Below, in pieces: positions 32,701-43,477 of a DNA stretch of 64,000 nucleotides (positions are counted from its first letter, which is position 1; every line of letters begins with the position of its first letter). The notes below the pieces were generated by a model, which did no database searches, was not told where the DNA came from, and saw nothing but the letters and a program-made list of their open reading frames with translations. Source of the stretch: Onchidella celtica (taxonomy: Eukaryota > Mollusca > Gastropoda > Systellommatophora > Onchidiidae). Position numbers and translations under genes: made by a program. The DNA is taken from the NCBI GenBank assembly GCA_963931925.1, contig OZ007569.1, forward strand, positions 65,173,480-65,237,479, written 5' to 3'.

Positions 32701-34219
32701 GTACCACACTTATCTTCTCAAGAGACGCCCCCTTTATGTTTCCTATAATCAAATCGGCCACTGGGTCTTCCACTACTAGCGCTTTGAGAAGCCCAGTATA
32801 AAATGGGGTTTCTACCCACATTTCCGCGACAGGAGCAGACCTTCTCGTCCCGTCCATCAGGACATAACTCCTGTTCTTCCCAGTTAAGCTGTTAGGAGGC
32901 AGTTTGTCCCTTTTTATAATCGCACACGTGCATCCCGTGTCACGAAGGATAGTAATCTCTTTATCCCCTATCCTCCCCTTCTCCAAAAATGGAGCGGATA
33001 AATCATTCTCCGGAACATCGTCTTCGGGCTCATGTTCTGTCGAACCTTCTAACTCAATACTCTTACCTTCCGTCTCCCAAGAAATGAAGGTCTGTGGCCC
33101 AACACTCTGCTCAGCCCCTGGTTGAGTATTCGCCCTGCCCGATGACTCCCACTGACTGTCATCGGCTTCCTCCTCGCTGGTTAGTACGACTGCGGTCGTC
33201 TCTTTCTGTCTCTTCCTACAGAATCTCGCAATATGGAGAAGTGACCCACACACAAAACAACCACGCCCACTCTCACGCTGGGACTTACCTCGGTTGTCCT
33301 CGACAGTGGCAGCAGCACCCTTCTTCGTCCTGCCCTGGTCACACTGCCTACTCAGGTGATTGGGAGAGCCACAGTTGAAGCATACCGGTTTACTCACTCC
33401 TAAACCCTTACTTCTGCTCTCCTCAACCCTCTTACCTGACTTCTGCTGTTGCTCCAGCCCTCGCTTCGACTGATGAGCCTCACTATACAAGTCCGCCATC
33501 TCAACTAACTCATGCACGGACTTGGGGTCCCTCTCTTTCAAATATATGGAAAGATTACAGTCGACAATCTTCAACATCTGCTCCCTGACTAACAGATCCG
33601 TAATCCCTTCCATAGTTCTCTCTGCCTCTGAGAGGTCTACCCACCTCTCAAAATATCTCTGCAATCTCACGGACAGCTGCGTATAAGTTTCGTCCTTATC
33701 TAGACGACTCTCCCTAAACTTACGCCTATAACCCTCTGCCGTGAGGTGATACTTCTTGAACAACACCTTCTTTACCTTCTCGTAATCCCTACTGTCTTCA
33801 TCGCTGAGACCGGAATAAACATCTAACGCCCTGCCAGTTAACAATGCCCCTAACATGTCTGCCCAGGTGTCTTCTTCCCAATCATTTGCCTGCGCGAGCC
33901 TTTCAAATCTTTTCAAATACGAGTCGAGATCCTCGCGCGAGTCATCAAAAATGGCAATTTTAGGTACCTTCGGGGCAGCAGATTTTCCATTCCCTTTACC
34001 ATTGTGACACCCGTTTTTGGCTAGTTCCCGTTCGCATTCCATTCTCTCCCTTTCAAATTGTCTTTCCTTCTCCTTTTCTTCTCGTTCGCGCTCCTTTTCT
34101 TCTCGTTCGATAGCCCTTTGTTCTCGGTTTTGGGCTTTCTCTTCGTCCCACCTAATTTTGAATTCCTCATCACTAATGCCTTCTTGTCTGGCAAGCTTCA
34201 GTGCGCCCAGATAGTCCAT
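29783..34219 (-). CDS. gag-pol: Element B gag-pol polyprotein (1478 aa)
   Basis: A single frame. The first ATG gives MDYLGALKLARQEG; an upstream open stretch has only TTG. Domain order is: charged coiled coil; capsid region (LDSYLKRFERLAQAND, LGALLTGRALDVYSGL); two CCHC knuckles (CFNCGSPNHLSRQC, CFVCGSLLHIARFC); protease (ILRDTGCTCAII); integrase zinc finger (HEGVFGGHLG...CRSCDAC) and D-D-35-E core; GPY/F module (WKGPYKV); reverse transcriptase (FCNDYRRLN, KLDLTKGFYQV, FVDD); RNase H (LQTDASNLGV, EKECLAIV, ETDHRPL). Each domain is about seven codons nearer the start than in element C, because the charged repeat is one unit shorter. The product would make the particle, copy the RNA and integrate the cDNA. 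It looks whole. Integrase lying before reverse transcriptase is the Gmr1-like order. Confidence 0.95.
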   Translation of the reverse strand: MDYLGALKLARQEGISDEEFKIRWDEEKAQNREQRAIEREEKEREREEKEKERQFERERMECERELAKNGCHNGKGNGKSAAPKVPKIAIFDDSREDLDSYLKRFERLAQANDWEEDTWADMLGALLTGRALDVYSGLSDEDSRDYEKVKKVLFKKYHLTAEGYRRKFRESRLDKDETYTQLSVRLQRYFERWVDLSEAERTMEGITDLLVREQMLKIVDCNLSIYLKERDPKSVHELVEMADLYSEAHQSKRGLEQQQKSGKRVEESRSKGLGVSKPVCFNCGSPNHLSRQCDQGRTKKGAAATVEDNRGKSQRESGRGCFVCGSLLHIARFCRKRQKETTAVVLTSEEEADDSQWESSGRANTQPGAEQSVGPQTFISWETEGKSIELEGSTEHEPEDDVPENDLSAPFLEKGRIGDKEITILRDTGCTCAIIKRDKLPPNSLTGKNRSYVLMDGTRRSAPVAEMWVETPFYTGLLKALVVEDPVADLIIGNIKGASLEKISVVLTRSRKVEIDKEEHECENASAKVSQTTDNEEAKGNSTEEVRVGAKIGELTPGEIARAQREDETLRVLRERATLEQSAEVGTHIKESKGIYYRVKKAGAGRADVEQLLVPKQYRSELMKIAHEGVFGGHLGISRTQDRIMQSFFWPGIGADVGRFCRSCDACQRTSNKGRVTKVPLVPTPLIDTPFSRVAIDLVGPLPRTEHGRSRYILTLVDYATRFPDAVALGGISAEQVSEALMEIFSRLGIPKEIVSDRGSQFTGELMREVSALLKTKQIFCSPYHAMANGLCERFNGVLKNMLRRVAHDRPKDWDRMLCPLLFAYRETPQASTGFSPFELVFGHPVRGPLAILKNLWTGEAESETRSSYEYVVDMRERLEDAMKVVAENSSVEKHRQKKYYDRGAKQRKFQVGDSVLILLPSDGSKLQMTWKGPYKVEEQRGSVNYMVNVKGKRRLYHANMLKKYIEREDEQENTEAIAAAIIDETDEGEEATSMPLETVMPKLEQTETYRDVQLGDTLDQDQREQMQELMEEYKDIFTDVPGLTDLIKHKIPLLDQKPVKVRPYQLPYSTREAVNAEVGKMLAARIIEPSESPYNSPIVLVKKPDGQHRFCNDYRRLNVVTADDAEPMPEVEAIISNLAEAKYFTKLDLTKGFYQVPMAEEDKHLTAFATPFGLYQYRVMPFGLKGSPATFNRLMRKVLKDAGEGVDAFVDDCLIHSANWPDHLERCRNVFERLRRANLKARPTKTLIGMTEVEYLGHKLGQGTVRPQESKVRAIVDCDRPTTKTQVRSFLGLTGYYRKFVPNYSAISAPLSDLTKKSQGTKFAWGHAQENAFNALKICLSSEPILRMPDWNKELILQTDASNLGVSGCLLQEDEGTKYPVVYVSRKLKPAEKNYSTIEKECLAIVFAVSKLQAYLYGRNFVLETDHRPLTWMRTKDQKNARVTRWNLALQPYNFRVSNIRGRDALWADTLSRLPVD

Positions 34220-34486
34220 CAGCAATTGACCTGTAAACAAAGCTAACAATAAAGCGTGGATCGTAACTGTGAAGTTAACAACAATATTCCTGCAATAGCA
34301 AACAACAATTTTCTCTGTGACAAAAGATAAAATTGAACAGTCAATGCACAGGTAAAATCAGAGCATGTCGCAGGCACTAAATGTCAATCTCTCTCACTCG
34401 CCTCAGGGCAGATGACCTGTCCACACAATCACACAATAGCCCCTTGACACGACCCAGATCAAAATTAAATGTTATTTACTAGCAGG

Positions 34487-34504
34487 ATCCCACTTCTGAC
34501 ACCA
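34487..34504 (-). promoter_or_regulatory. Primer binding site of element B, tRNA-Leu type
   Basis: On the minus strand TGGTGTCAGAAGTGGGAT lies one base inside the 5' LTR. It complements ATCCCACTTCTGACA-CCA, which from memory is the 3' end of animal tRNA-Leu(CAA). It differs from the tRNA-Pro type site of element A. Confidence 0.85.
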
Positions 34505-34505
34505 T

Positions 34506-35858
34506 TGTGATGTTTCCACTTTCTCTCACTAACTTTCTTCTGACACCAGCCGTGATGGGCACGGCACAAACACACTAAATAATCGACTATCTCTCTTCTA
34601 TAAGTTATAACAAACGATATCTGTATCGCTTACATATATACAATAATTATTAATTCATTCAATAATAATAGGAACATAGGTCATACAATTTCATGTGAAT
34701 TTCGATGGAATGAAGTTGATGCAAATCAGTACATGCTAATTAAATGGCTTCGTAATATTCAATCTCTAGCACATTTTATAAAACACATGGGAACATTCAG
34801 CATAAGGAAACCTCTCCTTTAGGGGTGTATGGCGCTATCTGGGCACTGGTTCTTCCTCTCTACCCTGGCTTGACTGCGCAGTTAGATCAACAGGTATCGG
34901 CAGGTACCAATAGGTCGGGAAGCCAAGAAGCCACGATGTCGTTAATCAAAGTACAAGAAGTTGAGAAGCCAAGAAGGTGTTGTTCTTCCTCCTCTGTAGA
35001 AAAACAATCGCAACTTCCTAATCTACTGCTGGAAGGCATGACTTCCATACTTACTCCATGACGGATATTCATCATTAATACTTTTAACCGCTGACACTGT
35101 TATAAGTCAGGCTGCAGCTCCCATACTCCATAGGCTCCCATATAGGCAATAGAATAAACGATCAATACAGTTTTAATGATATTTACACGTTCCCTACGAA
35201 GAATAACGCTCTCTCTAACAGACCCCATCCTATAAGGTTTCGTAACATATATATAACGGCGTTTCCGTGACTCTCTCAGAGGCAGTAGTTATACCAAAGT
35301 AAACCCCCTAGATTTAGGTTCTACAATTATGAACATTAAGTAAAATACACATACATCGCACAATTAACTTACCACTCAGCAACAGCTCAAATGCCGACAA
35401 GATACCAACGATACCACGCTCTGACAAAGGATGTTTGCGGGTTCCCTGACCTTCCCCACTCACAAGACTAGTACAAAGTTACAGTTGCAGTTGTGGTCTC
35501 CTCTTCGGCACGAAGCTGGTGAGTGCTCTCAGCGGTCTGAAGTTGGAAGGAGCGTTCGGGGATTTATACCCAGTCAGGTAGCGTCCCAAGACGCCCACCG
35601 AGTGTGCATTAGTTATCCTAATAGCCACCCCCGTCGGCTCCACGTCAAATACTATTGAAACAGCTCTACCCCCCCAAGCAATTCCCAGGTGATCTGATCG
35701 ACAAGTACGGCGGTCAAGTAAACACTACCCTTTTCGGGTGTCAAAGCTCTTCAGTTGCATCGGCTACTTTCCCCCTCTGGCCTACAATAACTCTGTCTCC
35801 CCGCCGTTAGCTATCTTCCCACGCTAGCTATACCTTGCCTGTCTGTCGCCCTGTTACA
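34506..35858 (-). repeat. 5' LTR of element B
   Basis: This 1353-bp LTR has a TATAAA on the minus strand at 35563-35568, the likely promoter. The cagat after 35858 is the target duplication. Confidence 0.96.
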
Positions 35859-38261
35859 CAGATGACTGCAGTAGAATACCCAGTTTCAGAACATGGTGGT
35901 GGACTGATACCAACAGATTGTAAGGAAGACGAGGAAGGACGAAAACCCGTGTTTGTCGAAGGTTTTCTTTCCTTGAAAACCTTCTGTAGTCTCACCCAAG
36001 ATACAGTGAGCCAAGAGAGTGAAATCAAGCGAAGAGAGCCCTGGATCTTTCTACACTTTTTCATAAGATTAAATGTGTAATTCCTCTCTGGTCTGCTGTC
36101 TCTGAAGACATGACTCGAAGTTTGCATGATTATTCTTATTAATGTACTTTCACTTCCAAATTAATATTTATGTTTTACATTATGCAGTTCTTGGGCCGAC
36201 TGCGGACCGTTAACGTCATCTCATACCCCGCAAATAGAAGAGGAAAAAAAGGTGAAAATATCAGGATTAACCCCATACCACTATGAACTCTCTTATTCCC
36301 CAAACGCTGACTCTGCACTCGGTACGCGACCGGGCAGTTTAGCCGAAGCCGCAAGCGGTGGACACTCTTCGGCTTTGTAATTGAACGACAGATTGCATCG
36401 GCTTGATATTGGGTCTCACTGTTCCATGCGTTTCAACTCCTTTTTGCAAGGCAAATTTTGGTTGGTTCTCCCATTCACTCGCATAAAAATAAAAACAACA
36501 ACAACAAACAAACAAACCAACGGCCGAACATGATCTATAAAATGGCCGATATTCTGAAGTTGTGCGATGCAGTAAAACGTTCTCTTTGCGATTATGAAGG
36601 CTCTACGCCTAAACTCTATATCAATAGATGGAAAGACGAACAGCTCTTCAAACTTGCGTACACTAGAATTCGCGGCCATTATTTTCTTCATGGGAATCCC
36701 ATTTATTATAATTAAGACAATAAACATAAAATATATATATATGTATTTTGCCTCTGTCAGACTTCATGTGCTAAACAATAAGATAAATATCTCTGTTGAA
36801 AACTAGGACACGGGTGAACATTTTATATACTGCCATTTTATATTATGAAAGTCGTTGTTCCCTGAGACGCAGAATGCAGAATGTTTGTTGGTTTATGTCC
36901 TTTATGTGGAAAGAATGACCCACTTTGAATCAGCCTGCGTCAACTTCTCCATCATTATTTGTCATTTATTGGCTTCTATCTTGTCCTCGATCTTAGACTT
37001 TGCTTTCGTTTGAACTAGTTCAGTTCTGTACTGTAAAATCAATTCTGGTCGCTCATAATGTTGCATACGTAATTAGCTACCCGTATTAATTTGTTCGACT
37101 CAAGTGGTAATTCCTAATCGTTTTCTCCATTGTTTAACATTTTAGTAGCATTTCAACTTTTTACCCTGCAGGTTAGTAGCATTTCAGCTCTGATGAAAAT
37201 TTGTATGGACTTCTCAGACTGATGGCGAGAATCGGCCTGAGGCCATTCTCCAATTTTAAAAAAAATAAAAATGTAAATTTGAGACTACTTCAGTTCTAAC
37301 ATAATTGCAATTTTCTTAACGCTAATTAAATAATGAAATTAGTCCCTAACATTTACTCACAGCTGAAGGCAGGAATTTGTATTGTGGGCCTGCCCTAATT
37401 TGGACAATAATAAGCGCAGGTATTCAGTCCATTTTGGCAAACGATAATAACAATAAACCATTTGTTTTAGTACATTCTGGAATTTACGGCTTAGATCTAC
37501 AATGATAACATCTGTTTTTATTTATTTTGCGTCTCTTGTAGGTCATTCAACATGTGATGCGGCACATCTAGTTGTGCCCACTTCATCACTGCCCAGTGAC
37601 CACTAATTGCTCGTTGTTTGCGGACAACCATGAGGTCGCAGTGGGTTTTCCGTGCCACTGAGATGCGACAGGGAGACAGATTCAGTATTTTACATCAGTC
37701 AATGATAGATAGGTTCACTGACCGGGTCTCTCACATATATTCACCATCTGCTACAAACTTAATTATCGTTCGTATTTGTAGAGTTCCCACGCTCAAATCC
37801 AATATTCGCTGCCCATTTAATTAGTTATCCGTCTGATTATGTTTTCCGTAACGCGTCTGATACCCCAACGAATAGGAGATGTGAAGCTTCAATGACGTTT
37901 GTGAGGGAAAGAAAAAGACAACATTTTTACATTTTACACCCCCCCCCCTCCCCCCAAACAACAACAACAACAAACGCAAGTGTCTGGACAGGAAAGATAT
38001 AATAACACAGAGGACAGGGCAATGATGGCAGTATGAACCTCCCTATGTAATTATAGGAGCCAAGTAAATTTTATACACTGAACATTAACTGGACACAGTT
38101 ATTCTCTTCGGGAGGTCATTTAATCCCCAAAGGATTGTTCTGGCTCAATACACGAATTGGAGTCAAGACAAAACGTGGCAAAAAGCCTTGCTACGACCCC
38201 CCCCCCCCCTTCTCCCCGACTTTCTGTTGTTGTTTTTTAAATAATACAGGAAATGGGATAC
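35859..38261. other. Noncoding DNA
   Basis: I see no supported gene. It includes a C-rich run near 37938-37957, an (AAC)n tract near 36494-36512 and a second C-run near 38199-38209. Confidence 0.5.
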
Positions 38262-38492
38262 ACAAACAACGCCTTTCGTTGAACTTCGGATATGCCATGT
38301 CAGTATGAGTGACTTGGGCAAGGAATGAAACAGATCTGGACGTTTGGCTGGGAGTTTGGAGAAAGCACGTCGATACTGTGGCGGCAATATTGTGTTCGGA
38401 AGAAAATAGACAGAAAATAGCAAAATGATAGAAGACCGGGTTTGACCCGGAACAATTTGACATATCTAACAAAGCTACACCAGTCCAAACCA
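38262..38492 (-). mobile_element. SINE-like copy
   Basis: On the minus strand a tRNA-like head (TAGCTTTGTTAGATAT as a possible A box, then CCGGGTCAAACCCGG as a B-box region near 38438-38455) is followed by a body with TATCATTTTGCTATTT and CATTCCTTGCCCAAGTCACT. The body is about 75-80% alike to 40215-40400 in the opposite orientation. The SINE class is inferred from the tRNA-like head; I did not find a clean tail or target duplication. Confidence 0.5.
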
Positions 38493-38524
38493 ATACTGGA
38501 AGGTTCCCTAGACTGTGTTACCAA

Positions 38525-39167
38525 AAACCTAAGCCTGACCCTAACTACCCAACTATATCTGTAACCGTAACTTTAATTCTTTAAAAAAAAAAAAAAATCG
38601 AAAAAAGGAACGACAGTCCTGTCGGTATTACTGTCATCTTAGCAAAGAAATTAATTTTATAACCATCTCTCAAATGGAAAGAGTTGGAGCCAATGTGACA
38701 GACCCAGAGGATATTACCCTTTACCATTCCCTTAAAATCCGATCATATTTTGCTGGTCACATCATAGGGCGGAGCAAAATAGTACATCTTTTATTGTAAT
38801 CAGTGGTGTCAGGTCAATGCTCCCTCATCATTCATTCCGTACGACGTTCGACACCTCTGATATTTACATGTCCATGCATCTGTTGAGCAATAATTGGAGT
38901 CCCAAGTCTACGGGAATCCTTGGGTACTTAGCATTCGTTCTACAGGACAAGCATTAATTAGTTGCATGGGGTGTACGCGAGTTGACATTTGCACTTCTAC
39001 TACATATTTAGGTCAGCCCCCCTCCCCCCCCCCCACTTCTTTCTCTTCTCCGTATTATTTCTTGACTTTGCTGAAGGAGGTTACATGAGGACAGTGATTT
39101 TGTCCGTGACTATACATCTATTGTATAATTAGAACCTGTTGTTATTGGCGTTTGGTATTTTACATTA
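38525..39167. other. Noncoding DNA
   Basis: I see no gene. A-run near 38582-38597 and C-run near 39017-39034. Confidence 0.5.
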
Positions 39168-39195
39168 CTAGATGAGGTTCCCGGTATTATCCGGG
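39168..39195 (-). mobile_element. Helitron-like 3' terminus
   Basis: On the minus strand the stem CCCGG/CCGGG (39180-39184 with 39191-39195, 6-base loop) is followed by eight bases and CTAG (39168-39171), then T. Same architecture as at 15489, 17942 and 43469. The rest of the element to the right is not delimited. Confidence 0.45.
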
Positions 39196-39592
39196 ATAAA
39201 CCCGTGACCCAATATTGTATCTCGCTCTTTCTTTTTGGCCTACAAAATTACAAAGCTTTCCATGCGCTCCAGAGCACTACTCACTCATTTCTGATATGGA
39301 AATTGTGAGCACGAAAGTGAACGAGTATTAAAATCGTTTCCGGAGCGATGGGCTTACTACAGGGAGTCAAAACAAAGATCATTGTATTTTACATTTTTAT
39401 AATTTTTTATTTAAAAATACCTGAAACTTGAATCAACACAATCGGTCGATACAAAAGCGATTGGGATGGATTAGTTGACATTTAAGAAAATTAATCTTAT
39501 AATTTTTGAAACTCTCATTTAGGCGGTAGCGTCGAGCAAAAAAAGGGTCAAAATTGCACCACAATGAATTACTCCCGCCACTATTTTTTTTT

Positions 39593-40069
39593 AGGAAGTG
39601 TATATCCGTACAACATGTATGGATATGGACAGGGCATAATTATCCGTACAACATGTTTACCAAAAGCGCGACTGGTGAAGGTTTGCTGAAACACAACTTG
39701 GTATGGTGTTCACGAATTTAAAGTGCCAACACATGGAATAGTCGGATGGAGCTGTGGGCGTGAGGGTCTAGTCAGTTTCTATCAATGGGCGGTCGTCAGA
39801 TTGACTAATCAGGCGAAAAGGCGTTGGAGCAGCCATTGGTGATCGACGTACACTCAAGTACAAGTATATTATTAGCGCAGATCACGCAATCTCCGAGCAG
39901 AAGTCGGATTGTTTGGCTATTAAGCCGATTCATATTTCTAAAAACTATGCAAATTAACAAGGTTAGTAATTAGTATTCCGGTGTGTGTTCTACGTCATCG
40001 AATTGTGTGCGTTGTACGGATATGCACTGTCCATATCCGTATAACATGTTGTACGGATATGCGCTTCCT
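39593..40069. mobile_element. MITE with about 60-bp terminal inverted repeats in a T-tract
   Basis: The left arm (39593-39656) and right arm (40011-40069, inverted) share AGGAAG, two copies of ATCCGTACAAC and GGATATGGACAG. The unit is 477 bp long with no coding capacity. It is bounded by nine T's on the left (39584-39592) and ten on the right (40070-40079), consistent with a duplicated T-tract target. The superfamily is not assigned. Confidence 0.72.
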
Positions 40070-40195
40070 TTTTTTTTTTATAATAAGATAAGCCATTGCT
40101 GAACAGTGAACACCATTCAGTATTTTCTCTGTTTGGCTTTGTAATTATTGGTCTCTACGCGCCTCTAACAACGTTCTAATGAGAATGATCACTGG

Positions 40196-40400
40196 GTGGG
40201 CCCTTCTCGTTGTGTCTCCTTCTGTTCTATCATTTTGCTATTTCTATCTTCTTTCTAGCACTATATCATTGTGGCCGTCATGCTGTCTCCGAACTCCAAC
40301 TCAAACTGTCTCATTCCTTGCCCAAGTCACTCATTCAACTGACCTGGCCATGGTATATTTATCTAAAGTTCATTCAATTAATGCACAGGCATCACATTCA
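40196..40400 (+). mobile_element. SINE-like copy, related to 38262-38492
   Basis: It shares TATCATTTTGCTATTTCT, then CATTCCTTGCCCAAGTCACT and the following CTGACCTGGCCATGG region with the minus strand of 38270-38440. The tRNA-like head is more decayed here. Confidence 0.48.
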
Positions 40401-40934
40401 AGCTCCGGGATTACATTCCACAGACAGGCCATTTATTCACCTCCAGTTACAATGCCGAGTCATTTTCACCTATCAAGCCAGAATTAATCTGACATTAGAA
40501 TGGGGGCTTACTACCATATTGGTTGTTTTTTTTGTTCCTCCCGCTGAAGGCAAATTGAAAGGGAATTTTACTTACTTCGCGAATTAATATCCATCGAAGG
40601 TCGTTAAAAGTCAGTTGACAACTCGGCTTAATTATATTGATATAAAAATCATAAGGATTAATATTCTAGTTTTTAAAAAAAAAAAGAATAAAATTAATAA
40701 TTTCCGCCTGATAAACTTTATGGCAATAATAGTTATTTATGCCCTCGCGGTTTTACAAAATCTGTGTCCGTTACATCGTATTTATTTCTCTTTGTGAATC
40801 TTTAAAAATGGAAATTACGGAATACATTAACGCTTAAAGTTTGCGTGCTGCATGGTCATAAAGTTTCTCTTTAAAAAAATTCAGTCGTACAATAGAAAGG
40901 CACGGAATAGGCTCATGAATGCCTTACTTAAAAT
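40401..40934. other. Noncoding DNA
   Basis: I see no gene. AT-rich, with an A-run near 40675-40685. Confidence 0.5.
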
Positions 40935-41177
40935 CTGAAAGAGAGACAGAGAAAGAGAGACATAGAGACAGAGAGAGACAGAGAGGGGGAGAGAGAGAAA
41001 GAGAGAGACAGAAGAGAGAGCGAGAGAAAGAGAGAGACAGAAGAGAGAGCGAGAGAAAGAGACAGAAAAAGAGAGAGAGAGAGAAAGAGAGATAGAAAGA
41101 GAAAGAGAGAAACAGGCAGACAGAGAGACAGAAAGAGAGAGAGAGACAGACTGACAGAAAGAGAGATAGAAAGAGAA

Positions 41178-41208
<31 letters not shown>

Positions 41209-41260
41209 TTGAAAAGAAGAGTGATAAAGAGAGAGAGTGATAAAGAGAGACAGAAAGAAA
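40935..41260. repeat. GA-rich microsatellite block
   Basis: An imperfect (GAGA)/(GACA) purine block of over 300 bases. The long serine/leucine-rich open frame on its complement is a product of the repeat, not a gene. Confidence 0.92.
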
Positions 41261-41319
41261 GAGAGAAGTTAAATATTACAAAACTCCGTGTAAGAAACAA
41301 ACAATAAAGAAACTTTAAT

Positions 41320-42560
41320 AGATCACAAAGGAATTAGAAATGAAAGTAGAAAAGAGACAAAATTTATTTTTAAAAAACGTCCAGACACCAAAAACCTTCT
41401 TCTGGTTTAAAGAAAAAAATAGTACAACTGAAAAGAAATATTTATATGCCTTTTTTTTTCTGAAATTGTTAATTCAATGGACTTCACGTCCTGACATGGC
41501 TGTGAGGGACTTTGGAGCACAGTATTTTTTTTGGGGGGGGGGGGGGTGAGGAGGGAGGGGAAAGCGATCTGACAAACGTGGAAAGTAACATAAGATAAGA
41601 TAAAATAAGATATGTCTTTGTTATCCCGTTCCCAGGAAATTTCTTGTCACAGCATTCGTTAACAGTACAACAGTAAATACAATATCTAAGACCTACATGA
41701 CTGTCATGGTCGAAAGAGGAAAAAGGCCACGAGTAAAATTATACCTAATATGAAATGTAGATTATTATGTACATTATTCTGCACCCCAAAGTTTTAAGGA
41801 GACACGACGTAACTCTAGATGTATATTATTCTGCACCCCAAAGGAGACACGACGTAACTAAAAACCTGGCGTATTTCTACTTTTTTTTTTTTTTTGGTCT
41901 CTGATTACGAACAGACATTTACGTTGGTTTACCGCACTAGAAATTACTATTTCTATAGCAGATACGTCCATCTGCCCTTGACATAAAAGAAGTATGTGCG
42001 AGACATGTTCATAGAGACATTAATATAGAAACGGGCCATGGTGTCAGTTGCGCCATTTTGCCTTTGGGACTTGGGAGGCAGTATAATAATTTGTAATTAG
42101 AACGCCTAGACTAAATGCCAGTACAGTATCTCAGTTTCGCAGCCAGCAGGGTGACGTGATCATCATTTAAGCACCCGCCCCTCGACCGAAAGCCGTTATC
42201 ATTCTGAGCATCTGGGCCATTGCCATTGACGCGGCATTGACGAAACTACAGAGAAGCCTAAAAAGTTTAATATATCCATGGTGAATGAAGGTTTTGAGAC
42301 AAACACAAAGCCATGGCTGAGCCTCGCTCCCACAGGTGGATAAGTGAAAAGCAAACATCAAAAAAAAATATGCACATGAAAGAGGTTTGTCAGAAAGGAA
42401 AAAAAAATCGTTATTATTTGGACCACCTGGACCAATCCACAGCATTGACGAAACCGCGGAGAAATTAAAAAATGTTTCCACAATGAAGGTTTTTGAGACA
42501 CATACAAAGGCGTGGCTCATTCTGGCTCCCACAGGTGGATAAGTGAAAAGTGAACATAAA
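41320..42560. repeat. Segmental tandem duplication, unit 1
   Basis: Parts of this unit recur in the same order at 43478-44035: the start (TAGAAATGAAAG..., TAGTACAACTGAA), then TTGTAATTAGAA, CAGTTTCGCA, CATTGAC and CCATGGTGAA...TTTTGAGAC. Within unit 1 two smaller duplications occur: 41755-41860 (ATTATTCTGCACCCCAAAG twice) and 42225-42365 against 42415-42555 (TTTTGAGACA, CTCCCACAGGTGGATAAGTG twice). It has no coding signal. Confidence 0.65.
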
Positions 42561-42604
42561 AATAATAATTGCGAGAAACTCCTGGATTTTTGACAAGACT
42601 TATT

Positions 42605-42933
42605 GCCACCTGTGATGTGAGAGAGGATCTAATGTTCTTGAACAAAATATAACGAACACAAAATTTTCTAGCAACTCGCTTGGCATTTATTCTCTAATCA
42701 AAAGGAAAATTCTTTGATGTCTAGGGGGCCTCAGCCGAAGGCTGTTGGCCCCACGACTACCGAAACACGCAACTAACTAGGGCCGAGACATAACCAACTT
42801 ACTAACGTGTACTCCATGGTCATTTTATAAGGATGGTCAAACAAGTGGGCGAGACCAAGGATGGTCAAGTTGTCTGGAAGGGCCGGGCGTGTGGGCGGAA
42901 TCTTTAAGCAAGATAGCCGCTCCTTTGCGACCT
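42605..42933 (+). repeat. Inverted paralogous repeat, copy 1
   Basis: It matches the minus strand of 45630-46172, sharing TTCTTGAACAAAATATAACG, AACTAGGGCCGAGACAT, TTTTATAAGGATGGTCAAAC and GATAGCCGCTCCTTT. It contains a near-perfect hairpin at 42725-42752 (GGGGCC, CAGCC / GGCTG, GGCCCC). The repeat family is not recognised. Confidence 0.75.
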
Positions 42934-43149
42934 TGGCCTTGAGGACGGGGTGTGTGAGACGGACTATCCAGTAGGTGGAAAACCCAATGTGGGAAACTGA
43001 TATTATAACACACACATCTGCCTGAAATTTTACAGGTGCCGTCCTTTTGATCTGGGGAAGGTTCTCTCTTAGATTTAGAGTCTTGAAATAGAGGGGAGGT
43101 TTTTCTTTTTTTTTTTTTTGGTAGTATATTTAGTTCGCTTCACAAATTT

Positions 43150-43469
43150 CGTTCCCCTGTCCTTTCGTTTGATGAGCCCGTCATGATAGTCACTTCCTGC
43201 AATGTGTTCACTCTGAAACAAACTGCCCAGTGCGAAGATTATTGTCATTACATCACAATCTTCGCTTGGAAATGCTGACGAGGTGCGAAGGGCACTGTCG
43301 CGCTATGGGAGTGCAGTAAGCGCTATCTAATAACAAACAAACAAACAAACATCAACAACAATATTATAAACCTAAAGGGATCGGCATAATAAAGCAGATC
43401 CATTCTTATCACCCAGAACTGAAACTAATCAGCAGATTTATCCCGGGCAACGCCGGGTACCTCGACTAG
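43150..43469 (+). mobile_element. Helitron-like nonautonomous copy
   Basis: It is homologous to 16490-16656 plus 17853-17942. Its 3' end has CCCGG (43442-43446)/CCGGG (43453-43457), eight bases and CTAG (43466-43469) followed by T. It has no coding capacity. This copy shows the sequence without the LTR that interrupts the 16.5-kb copy. The 5' boundary is approximate. Confidence 0.52.
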
Positions 43470-43477
43470 TACTTCAC

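Larger units (their letters stand above)
28379..35858 (-). mobile_element. Element B: Gmr1-like LTR retrotransposon, looks whole
   Basis: This 7480-bp element has 1353-bp LTRs at 28379-29731 and 34506-35858, flanked by a perfect 5-bp duplication cagat (28374-28378 and 35859-35863). The coding strand is minus. It has a tRNA-Leu type primer site beside the 5' LTR, a polypurine tract beside the 3' LTR, and one long gag-pol frame with no break seen. The two LTRs differ at about one base in 1353, so the insertion is very young. Element C at 52585-60083 is a second copy in the opposite orientation; B and C LTRs differ from each other by roughly 1% by eye. The different target duplications show two separate insertion events. 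Confidence 0.96.

Noticed and set aside
40881-41300. Serine/leucine-rich open frame
   Set aside because: It is the complement of a GA-rich low-complexity block.
43150-43200. Hammerhead ribozyme (TGATGAG near TTTCG)
   Set aside because: The stem arrangement and the GAAA position do not fit a hammerhead.
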